DNA of 64,000 nucleotides from Pandoraea apista (GTDB lineage Bacteria; Pseudomonadota; Gammaproteobacteria; Burkholderiales; Burkholderiaceae), in the NCBI RefSeq assembly GCF_001465595.2, contig NZ_CP013481.2, positions 3,906,001 to 3,970,000 of the forward strand, written 5' to 3'. A program made the translations under genes and the position numbers. The notes below the pieces were generated by a model. The model saw only the letters and a program-made list of their open reading frames with translations. It had not been told where the DNA came from and made no database searches. How positions within the stretch are numbered: the stretch's first letter is position 1; every line of letters begins with the position of its first letter. Shown here piece by piece: positions 33,895-45,800 of the stretch.

Positions 33895-36800
33895 TTAGCG
33901 ATCCGCTCTCAACTGCGCACGTTCGTCCGGCGTGAGCAACGACATGGCACGCGGGCTGAGATCGGCACCGTGGCCGACGATCTGCACCCGATTTCGACGG
34001 TCGTAAGCGCTCGACTGCGAGCCGGCGCCGGTAGCACTCCCGTCGTCCTGCGTGCCCCCCGCTCCCGTGCCGCGCTCCGTCGGACCCGCCGCGTTGCTCA
34101 ACATCCGCACAGTGAAGATCGACGGCGTGTTCTGGCGCTGCGCCGCCCGGTCTCGCGCCACGGCGTCCTGCGCGGCGGTGGCTGCCTGCGCCGCCGTTGC
34201 ACTGGCGTTGGTGAGGGCTCCTACATTGACCGCCGCGATCACCGGCAGGCCCGTCGACTTGCCCTGCACCTGCACGTTGGCCGCATTGACCACGGCAAGC
34301 GCCGCAAAGTTGACGTTGCCCGACACGCGAATCCCGGCCTCACCGGCGTCGATCGTGCCCAGCGGCGCCACGAGATCCACATCGCCCGGCCTGACCTCGG
34401 GGATCGGATTGAGCGTGGCGATACCCGCCCCCGAACTCGGCACGTTCGGCGAGAGCGTGACATTGCCCCATGCGTCATACACCCGCCTGGGCGGCGTGTA
34501 CAGCACGGTGGTCTTCGCGCCCCGCCCCGCATTGATGTCGCCCTCGGCCGACCAGCCCTGAATCGCCCCGCCGAAGGTCGTCATCACCCGCGACAAGCCA
34601 AGCAGGATACTGCCCTCGCTATAGATCCGGATGTCGCCCTCGCCCTGCGTCAGCACCCCCGCAGGCACCGTCGTCGCCGAGACGGACGGGGTCACGCCTT
34701 CCACCCCGAGCGTCGTCTGTCCGCCCGGCACGAGCAATTCGATATTGCCGCCCGCGATCGTGCGCACGCCACCGTTGGTCGACAAGCCCTGGAACAGCGT
34801 CAGCCCGCCGCTTCGCGAGATCGGCTCGCCGTTGGCAGCCGTCTCGGGGAACAGGGTGGCAATCGCTTCGCGGCCTCGCAAATAGCTGCCGTAGCGCTTG
34901 CCCGAAACGTCGTTGTACTCGCGGCCCGCCGCAAGCAATTCCGCGTAATAGACCTGCCGCACGAACACGCGCTGCTGCTCGCCGGGCAGCGTCAGGAACC
35001 ACGCCAGCGCCTGCGCCCCGCCCGCGCCCGTATAGCCGAATCGCGATTGCAGCCAGACGAGGAGTTCGGCGTCGTAGGTTTTCGCGACCTTGCCCGTCTG
35101 ATCTGCCAGCGGCTGCGCAGCGTCGGCGAGATTGGCCGGATCGAAGTAACGCTGGGCAAACGCCGCCACGTCGGTTTGTCCTAAGCCCGGCTTACCCGCG
35201 CCCAGCCCGGCCTGTACCGCAATGCTGGCTCCCGGACGCGCGTCGCCCGGCACGAGCGGCCCAAGGCTCGTGAAGTTGGCGGTATTGCCCAGATAGATGT
35301 CGCCGCCCGCCGACACTTCAAACGTGCCGGGCCCCGTCACGGTGAAGCCCGTACTGTTCGCGCCCTGATAGAAAATGTTGCCCCCGGCGGCCAGCATCGA
35401 GACATCGGACTCGCGCGTCTGGTTGATCAGCCCGCTGCTGTTCACAATGTCGCCACCTGCGACCAATTGCACGGGCTTGGACGCCCAATAGTAAGTGGCG
35501 TTGGCACCGTTCCCATTGAAGAAGGTCTTGATCTGCCCGACATTGACGCTCTGAATGTCGCCGGTCAGCGCATAGATCCGCGAGATCGTGCTGTTACCGT
35601 CGGCACTGGTGTCGGTGAGCGTGTTCGGACCAAACATCACGAGACCGCCGCCCTGCCCGAGGTATTTGCCGTAGCCAAGGTTGTACGACGAGGAATAGAT
35701 GATCTCGTTCGAGGTGTTGTCGAAATCGATACCGCCGTTCCAGTAGTTGGACGCCTGCCCGGTCTGCCATCCCGGTTGTTGCGGCGTGGCAAGCGACGAC
35801 AGCGACGTGCCGAGCGCACCGAACGTGCCCGAAATATTGCTGACGTTGTTTGACGAAACGCCCGAGACGTTATCTTTGGCGAGAAACTGAAAGTTGCCGT
35901 CGGGAGACGGCATGAGGTAGTCCGCAGACTGCCGGGGAGCAAAGTAGATACTGCCGCCTGCGGCCGTCACATCGAGGATCGGCGGAAGATAAAGGGTGGT
36001 GCTGCTCTCCGAGCTTGTGTTACCCAGCGGCGACGCGTTTCCGCCTGCGGAGAACAACGAGAGGCGCGTGTCGTTCTGCCACAGCGTGAACCAGCTCGCC
36101 GCGTTGGTACTCACGCCGCCGAGCGATGCCTGCGTCTGAACACGTTCCTCGGCACGCCCCGGATCGATGACCTTACCCATGACGAGATCGCCCAGCGCCT
36201 GCAACGTGACCGAACCGTCGCCCGGCGCCACGCTCGCGCCGTCCCGGCTAAATGCTGCGTACGCCTTATGGCTGCTGAGACCTCGCGGGTCCTGCAACTG
36301 CGCAACGCCATAGTCGCGCAGTTGAATCAAACCGATGTTGCCGTCCGCCGTTACAGTGGTATCGCCGCGCAGATCGGAATACAGACCGCCGTAGAGGTTT
36401 CCTCCCGCGGCCACGTTCAGCACACCACCGCCGGTCTGCACGATGCCTGCGTCAGTCACGCGGCCCGAACCGCCTACGGCAACCACGATATTGCGTTTCG
36501 ACGTCGGATCGTCCGTCCCGATGTTGCCGCCGGCGCGCACGTTGACCGCGCCGCCACCGAGCGCGCCCATGCCCGAGAATGCCGCCAACCCCAACGCGCC
36601 CGAACTGACGCTGCCGTCAAGCGCGTAGGTGCCGAAATTGATCCCCCACGCCGTGCTCTGCCCCAGCGCCGCCCCCCCCTGACGAAGCACCCATGTACCC
36701 ACCATTTCCGAGTTGGGTTCCTGCCAGCCGAGGATGTCGCCCCCTGCCGAGAGCGTGAAGTTGCCGCCGTCCTGCGTGTACCACATGCGCTGCGCATTGA

Positions 36801-39800
36801 GCGTAGCTTCGTACGCCGCACGGGCCGTCACGTTATTGCCGAGATAGGTGCCGTCGGAGGCAAGCGCACGCGGCGCGTTCCATTGGGTGCCGGCCCCGGT
36901 TCCCGCCACCGAGGTGCCTGCCGTATAGACCCCGAACGGCGATAGCTGCCGATAGTCGCCCGCCGCGAAGAGTTCCAGATCCCCCGTGCCGGTCCGCACG
37001 ACGCTGATGCCCGCCGCAGGCGTTCCGCGCCCCTTGCCGAGGACATTGACGGTGAACGGGTCGTTGAGCACGATGTCGCCGCCCTGCGCCGTGCCAAGCA
37101 CGGCGCGCGAATCTGCACTCGTCAGGTCGCTGCCTCCCACCATGCGCATCGACCACGACAGCGTACCGGGATCGAGCATCGGCGCAATTGCCCAGATCGG
37201 CCGATCGCCCACCTGCGCGTCCCCAGTCGATACATACATTCCCGTAGGCAGTACCGAACCCTGTGCGACATCGAGCGGCGCGGCGAGCGTGTAGTTCTTG
37301 ATCGGCGCGATCGACACGCCAGCCGGCCAGACCGTGGCCGCGACTTTCATCACATACGCCCCGGCGTCGCTGAACTGAATCGCGTTCATGCCCGCCTTGA
37401 GAATCGTGCCGGGCGGCAGCAGCATGTTGTTCACCGTCGTCCCGACAATGCCCACCAGCGTCGAGGTGTTTGTCCCGGCCGCAATGCGATACCCGCCCGC
37501 ACCGACGACCGTGCCGTTCTTCATGGTGTAGCCGGCCGGAAGAATGATGTCCGCCGTTGTCACCACGCCGGACTTCAGGCGGTTGGACGAGATCGAAGAC
37601 CCGCCGAGCACGACATCGATGGGCAGATGCGCCGTGTCCGAGAGATAAAGTTGCGTGCCGGTGGCGACGCTGAGACTGAAATTCAACGTGCCGGTCGTGG
37701 GCAGCTTCGTACCTACGCCTAGCGTCATGCCGCCTGCGGCCACTGTATAGGGACCGGTAAGCGTGACGGCAGACAGTACGGTTTGAAACACCGCGCCGTC
37801 CGGCGACGACACCGGGGTGCCGAATCCGTCCGTGACACTGCCGTTGATCTTCAGATCGCCCCCTGCGCGCAGCACCAGCACACCCGGTTCCCCCGAGCCT
37901 CGCACGCCCGAGATGACGCCCGGCCCGTAGCGGTACCCCGCCAGATCGAGATCGCCTCGCGTGTTGATGTCCGACGTGCTCGTGATTGCCACGCCCGGGC
38001 GCAAGTGGAACGCGTCTCCATAGGCGGCGAGCCCCGCGAGACGCGACTGCAACGACGCATTGCCCCAGGCATTGTCGATGAACTGGCGGCTGCGCGCGTC
38101 GATCTGCGCGAGCCCCGCTACGCCGTCTGCGCCGATCGGACGCCCGGCGGCATCGCCGTTGTCTTGCGTTACCGTGCCGTTCGCATCTGTCGGCGTGTAG
38201 GTCCAGAAGCCGTTCACGGCGATGCTGCGTGCGCCGCGAATATCGGGCGGTGCCGACGCGTCGATTCGAATGTCGCCACTCGTCTCATCGGTCCGTGGCG
38301 CGTTGATATCCAACTGCCCGCGCGCCACGCCATCGGGCGAGCGCATGTCGAAACGCGCGCCGCCGCCCAGACGTACGGTGCCCGAGGTCGAAGTGAGTGC
38401 AATGTTCGCGCGGTTCGACGCGTCGACAGCGGCCCCCTGGCTGTCGGTCACGAGCGACGTGGCATGCGCATCGAGCACGGCGCTGCCCGCAAGCGTCACG
38501 TCGCCCAGCGCCGAGAGAATGATCGATCCCGGCGTGGCGCCCGACGCATCGATTGTGCCGACGACATTCAGGCTGCCGTTGTCGGTGGCAATGCTGATGT
38601 TGGTCGCACGAACGCCGTCGCCCACAGTGAGATCACCGTGACGCAACCGGAAACTGCGCGACGCGAAGAAGCCGGCATCACTGAGCGTTTGATTGAGCGC
38701 CGAGAAGCCCGCGTTGGACAGACTTCCCGAATCAAGCGAGAACTGACCGCTCGTCTGTCCTTGTCCCGAAGTCCCTGACAACGTGCCGCCGACCAGCACC
38801 TGCCCCTGTGGCGCGCTCAGACTCACCGAGCCAGCGGCGGCATGTGCCGCCGAAACATCGATCACCGACCCGGATTGCAACGTCACATCGCCATTCGCGC
38901 TCGCGAGCAGCACCTTGCCGCCCCAACTCGGTTGCGTAACGTCGAAGAATGTCGTATCTCGCCCGGCCAGATCGAGACGCGCCGCAGCACCGAGCGTAAT
39001 CGTGCCGTCGGCCGCCACGGAGAGCTTCCCGCTGGGCAGCGCGAGGGCGGTGTCGATGGTCACGGACTTTGCGTTGAAGGCGAGCGACGCGCCCAGATCG
39101 TTCTGGGTATCCGTCGACGAAGGACTCACGCCCGACGGCGCAGTGACAACGATGTTGCCGCCGGCGTTGTAAGTCATCGACGCGCCGGGCTTGCCGGTGA
39201 CAAGCGGCGTGACGAGGTTCAGATCGCCACCGCTGCGCGTGCCGTTCGCCGCCTGTGTGCCGCCCACGCTCAGCGTCCCAAGATGGTTCGCCGTCACCTT
39301 TTCGGACGCCTGCAACGTCACCCCCGAAAAACCGAGCGCCAGCCTGTCGAGGGGGGTCTGGCTCTGCGGCTGGCTCAGGTCGTCATAACCGAATTCGATA
39401 GTGCGCGCATCGATAATGAGCTTGCCCGCACCGGTTCCCGGGCCGCCCGCCACCACGGCGGCAGGGGCCTGCGAGCTGAACGGATTGGTTGCCGTGCCCG
39501 CCCCGGTGGCCACGCCGTTCCACAGAAAGTTCGCGGTGGACAGACGCACGACATCGGTGCTGCTGCCCAGACCGTAAAAGGCTGGCGAATTGAACACCAT
39601 CTGCACCGGCGAGTCGCCGGTATCGAGTGTGGCCGAGCCGAAGAAGTTGAACGCCCCGCCAGCGGTCAGCGTCAGCCGCTGGAGCGCGGGCAATCCCGAA
39701 GTTGCCGACGGACGCAGCAGCTTGTCGAGTACCGCTTGCGACAACTGCCATCCGGCGGGCAACACGCCTGCGTTGCCGGCAGCGCTCATGGCCGCTGAAT

Positions 39801-42800
39801 CGCCGATGTTGATCTGATTCTGGGAAACGGTGAGATAGCGTGCACCGAGGTTCACGTTCCCCAGCGACAGATTGTTCGGCGCGGCGAAGGCGATCGTGCC
39901 TTGCGTCAGGAGCGACGCACCGTCGCCCACACTCACACTGCCGATCCCGTCGGACGGCAGGAAGTCCAGCCAGCCGTTGCCGACCGCCAGCAGGCCGGGG
40001 TGATAACCGAGGTTCTGGCCCGCGATCAGGCCCGTGGCATAAACGTAGCCGTAGCGCGAGTCGATCACATTGTCCGAGAAGCCGCGCGTATCGATGGTGG
40101 CGCCGGCCTCCACCGTCACGTTATTGCCAACCAGAAACACCTGCCCCGCGCGCAGCGAGGCACCGCTGCGCACCGTCACGCCGTTGTAGATCAGGCCGTC
40201 GTTGCCGAAGAACAGGCGTGCACTGTCGCCCAATGTGCTTTGACCGTCGAAGTAGGTCCAGTAGCCGCCCAGCCCGAGTGATGGCGCAGCAAATGCGTTC
40301 AGGTCCCGGTCCACCAGCGAAACCATGCCTGGGGTAGGTGCTGCGCCCGGCGAGCGGATCTCAATGACCGACTGACCGCCCGTGATGAAGAGCGCGCCCT
40401 CCACACCGGTCACCGCAGGCGTCGTCGCGCCGTCGAAACGCACGGTGCCCGCAAAGTTCAGCGCCTCGCCGGGCGTGGTCGCCGGCATGAAGCTCACGTT
40501 CAGAAGCTTGCCGTCTTCGGGCAGACGCGAGCGCACAGTGCCGAACTGCGCGGACTGTGCCAGCAGGAACTGGCTGAACGTCGTTTCGTTGAATTGCGAG
40601 AACTTGCGCACGGCGCCGCCGGGTGTGACGATCAGGCGCGTGAGTTGAGTGTCCAACTGCCCGGTGCCTGCCGTGCCCTGCACACCGGTTGTCATCCACG
40701 AGCCGTCGCCGGTCGCCATGACGGGCACGCGAGTCCCTTGCCGCAGCGGCACCGATCCCGCCAGTTCCACGCGGTATGCCCCCGGCATCAAGGCAAAGCT
40801 GGACGGCATCAGCGTATAGGTGCCCGCAGGCAGCCCGGGCACGCCATCGCCAATGGTGATCTGCTTGCCGATGGCGGGGTCGCCCGCGCCCTTGTCTAGC
40901 ACCACGGGCGCATATGCTCCCTGGTAGCTCGGCACAATCGCGTAGACCTGATCGCTCGCCTTGCTGTAAGTGTTGGCGGCCGGGTTCGCGTTCACGAGCG
41001 GCGTGTTCAGAACGTTGACCGAACCCCCTCGCCCCGAGACGAAGCCCTCGCCTTGCAGCGTGCCGCCGCCCGACAAATCGATGACGGCGCCGGACTCCCC
41101 GATGAAATGGGCCGCGCCGATGTTTACCCCCGAGACGAGCACACGCGTATCGCCGGCCTTCCCCCCACTCGTGTCGCCGCGCGAGACGAAGGTGTCGGCG
41201 AGGTTGTACTGCGTCGCGTATCGGCCACCAATGTTCACGCCGCGATATGTCACCCCGTCGGACGTACCGCCATACGGCATGTCGAGGCCGGCTGCGCTGG
41301 CCGAGGTAAGACTGCCGCTGCGCAGAATCACCGTGGGATCCGTCTGCGTGGCGTTGAGCGTGCCATCCTGTCCCAACAGCAGCACGCTCGTCCAATCGGC
41401 GCCGAGATTGCCGCCCGTGGTGTTCAACGAGACGACCCCGAGCGGCGCACGTACAACGCCCCCCTGATCGACCGTACCGCCCATCAGAATCAATTGCCCG
41501 AAGACGGAGTAAGGCACATCGGGCACGACACCGCCATTCGAGCGGATGGTCAGATGGCTGTCGGGCGCGATGCCCGTGAACCGGTCGCCGGCCACCACCG
41601 CCGCGTAGGCGGAAGACACCGGATAGATCTGCGCCGCCGTCAGATTGATATTGCCTTGTGAGTTGAGGCCGCCCGCCAGCCGGATATCGCCGGTGCTCAC
41701 CAGGGAGAGGTCGGCGAAACCGTCCTGCGCGAACCACTGCGTAGGCACGGTAGTGCCGCCAATACTGCCTAACCCTTGCCACGCCTGCGCCCCCGACACC
41801 ACACGGCCGGCCACATCGATGAGGTTCGCCGAGAACGTCAGCGCACTGTTCCCTGCCGATGCCTGCCCGGCGCGCAGGCTGAAGATGCCCGGAACGAATG
41901 TGTCGCCAAAAATAGTGGGGGCACTCCACGACCCACCGTCGAGGCGAATGTATGGGGCGGCAATCCGCACTTGTGCGTCGGGCGTCTGGCCCGATACCGT
42001 CAGCAAGCCGCCCTTGAGGTTCACACTGCCCGCCAGCGACAGATTCAGATCGCCCTGGAAGACGAAACGGTCGTTCGTGGAGAGCACAAGATTGTCGAAT
42101 CCCCCGCGGGTCAACCGATCCACGCCGATCACGGCCTGACCATACTGAGGATCGCTCCCCGTCGTGTCCGGCGGCGGCGCGGTCTGTACGAGCGTGATGT
42201 CGTGCAGGTTTCCGATCTGCGCAGGCAAGCCGGCCGTCCCGACATAGGAACGGGTGTCGAAATAAACCCCCAGCGTGCCGCCCTGTGCACCGGCATTGGC
42301 AGCGCCGGCTTCGGCACGCAACGTGCCGTCGAGCACGAAGCCGTTGTTCGAATGCAGCGCGATGTTGCCACCATTGCCGGCCAGCGTAACAAGATCCGGC
42401 GCGCCAGACGCGGCCGAACCTGCGTTGCGATCGACGCGGGCCGACGCGCCCGAAGCGTCGAGCACAGCGCCCGGGCGTATCACCAGAAACGCGTCGCTGG
42501 GATTGACGGTGATGCTGCCACCGTTCGGCGCCACACCATAGGCGCGCCCTTGCGCATCGTAGGCCACGTAGGCACGCGCCGCGACATCGAGTCGCGCGTC
42601 GTCGCCGATGACGATCGAGCGCGCCGGGACATTCGAATATCCGGTCCCGGCGCTCTGACCCGTGGCCGCCAGCGTGAGGCTGCCGCCCCAGGCGTTGAGC
42701 GTGCCGCCGATCGTCATCTGCCCTTCGCTGGTCAGGCCGATCGACTGCTTCGGATCGACCGTGATCGTCGCGCCGTGGCCGATCGTAAGGGGCGCCGTGG

Positions 42801-45800
42801 CCGGCGATCCATCGTAACCGGCACTCAGCGCCAGACTTGCACCGCCGCGCTGCGTGAGCGTTGCACTCAGCGGGTTCTCGCTGTAGACGGGCGGCGTCCA
42901 CACGGAGAAGAGGGCGGCCGGTCGGCTGCCCGTCACCGATGCGCGCGCGATGTCGGGGTCGGCGCGAAGCACCGGCATCGTCACATCGAGCGTGGTGCCA
43001 TCGGCCACCGTGAGACCGTCGTGCGCGTTCACGACATAGTTGGAGAAGCCTGTTTGGAAGCGTGCCGGATCAAGGTGCAATGACGGCGGCGGATTCACCC
43101 CGCCAGTCGTCGCAGCCACGTCCGTCACCGGCCCGATGAGGATCGTGCCGCCCGATTGCACATTGAGCGTTCCGCCTCCCGTCACCCCGTAAGCACGCAC
43201 ATCTCCCAGCCAGGTCAGACGCCCCGGCGTCGACAGACTGTTGATGCTGTATCCGGCATTCAACGTGACGTCGCCGCCCGCGCCGCCATCGATGGTGGCA
43301 TTCGCGCGCATGACGCCGCCGGAGGATACATCGATCAGCGTGCCGGCGCCGACGTTCACATCGCCGGTACTTTTCATCGTCACGTCGCCCCCGTTGACGA
43401 AGGGCAATGCCGAGGTCGTGCTGCCGTCGAGGGCGAGATTGGTCCATAGCCCCGACGTATCGAGACGAACGCCGTCTGCAACCGTGACGTTGCCCAGACC
43501 ATTCGCAGGAGTTAGCGAACCTTCGACGCGCGCACCGCTCTGCGCCACCGTACTCACGACATTGCCAAGGGAGATGGCCCCACCGTGCGCGACGAGATCG
43601 GCGCCAATGCCGACTTGCGGCGCGTACAGCGCGATCGTGCCGCCCGGCCCAACGCTGAGCGTGCCCTCGACACGAAGCGTATCGTTCGCGGCGGCCCGAA
43701 TCGCGCCCAGCCCGAAGCGGCTCACATATTGGCTATCGAGGGCAATCGTGGTGTTGGGGTCATTCGCGCTGTCGTTGGCCGCCGGGGCGTCGCCAGTGAA
43801 GACGATAGTTCGGGCGACCGGCGAGAGATTGTAGAAAACGCCCGTTGCCCCCAGGGTCGGGGAACTGTTGGACGCCGACTGATAGCTGCCGAGAATCAGT
43901 TCCGCGCCGCGCGGCGCAGCTTGCTGGGCCTGTGCATAGCCGTCTGCGATGGTGGCATCGGCGCCCTTCACCTGCGTCGGCCCCTGATAGGTCGCGGCGA
44001 CGACATCGCCCGCCATCGTCGCCGTCGGTGTCGACACGACAAGACGCCCTGCATCGCGGCCCACCGTATAACCGTTTTGCAGCACACGCTGCGGCGCGAT
44101 GATCGGGTTTGCGTAGGACTCCGTCGTCGTGGTGCCCCAACGCGGATGCTGGACTTCGAAGCCGGTGTAGACGCTGGTGTACGTTATTCCGGCAGGGGCC
44201 GAATTCGCGTTGTAGATCTGGCCGTCCGCACCGCGTAGCCAAGTTTGATTCAGAAAGCCTGTCTGCACATCGAGCGAGCCGCCGGACACGTTGATGACCG
44301 AACCGGCCTGCGTCACGGCGTTGCCGCCCGCGAGCGTGACCGTACCGCCCTGCGCGGCCCATTCGCCAATGCCATGCGCCTGATTCGCCAGGTAGCCGCC
44401 GACTTCGAGCAAACCGCCCGGGGTGTACCAGCGCTCGTTCGCGTAGCCCCCCACAGAGGCCGGAACATAGACCAGACGGCGGCGATCGATCCAGACATTT
44501 GCGTTATTCAACGCGGCGTTATCGCGGTTGCCCGGCGCGTCGCGTTGCTCGTTGCCCTGCACGTTCACCTTGACGTTGTTGCTGTCCATCGACAGCGACA
44601 CGCCGACCGCACCCGACACATCGAGTTGCGCACGGTTCGCCACGAAACTGCGGCCCGTCGCACTCACGGCAATCTGTCCGCCCGTGGCCAGCGTGAGCGA
44701 ATCGCTCTGGAATTCCACGTTGCCACCGCTCACGATCTCGACGCGCGACTGGTCTCGGCGGTCGTCAAGGCGAGACAGGTTGTCGAACATCCCTGCGGCG
44801 CTCTGACGCCGGATGAGATCCTGTGCCGCGCCGTCCTGAATCAGTGCCGTGCGCTGGCTGTCGAGGGCGGTGGCGCCGCTGTCGCTGATGAGCACCGACG
44901 TGAGCGCCCCGCTGCCCAGCGTCACCTTGCCCTGCGTGTCGCTCGCCGAGTTCAGCAAGTGGATCGTGCCGCGCGTGTTCACCGTCGTGGTCGACACCGC
45001 CGTGCCTAGCTGCTGAACGTCGCGGCCCGCCAGCGTAATGTCGCCTTCCGACGCCATCAACAAGCCCGTATTGACCACCTTGCCCGCCGTGCTCTGCGCA
45101 ACGAACTGCGGCGAGATTTCGTTGCCGCGCGTGGTCGATGCCGTATTCGCATCCGTGCCGACGCCCTTGCGAATCACGAAGCTATCACCCGCGGCGAGCG
45201 CCACCTGCCCTTGCGGGGTGACGATGGCGCCCGCATTACTCACCTGGTTGCCCAGCAGCAGCACATAGCCGCCGCCCTGCGTCACCGACGTCGGCGTGCG
45301 GGTCGTGATGTTCGCACCCGCCTGCACTTCGACCTTGCCCAGCGCATCGGTGAAGCTCGGTGTCGTGCCGTTCGCCCCGTAAATCCCACCGGTCTGGAAC
45401 TGCGCGTCGCTCATGCGCGCCGCCGCCACCACCAGATTGCGCGTATCGACCTGACTCGTCCCACCGAAGATCACACCGTTGCGGTTCAGGATCAGCACTG
45501 TGCCGTCGCCGTGAATCTGCCCCTGAATCTGGCTCGGACGTGCATTCGGATCATTCACGCGATTGAGCGCCGCCCAATCGCTTTGCTGTGCGAAGTTCAC
45601 CGACGTATTGCGCCCGACGTTGAACGTCTCCCAGTTCAGGATTGCCTTGTCGGCCGTTTGCGCAATGTTGACGTTGGTTTTGCCGTTGGCGCTCGTTTGC
45701 GTGGGCGCCTGCGCGTTGATCCAGCCTTTGGTCAGGCTGTTCGTGTCGACCTTCAGGCCGCCCTCGCTCAGACCGTCGGGAATCGTCGCATCCGTATTGC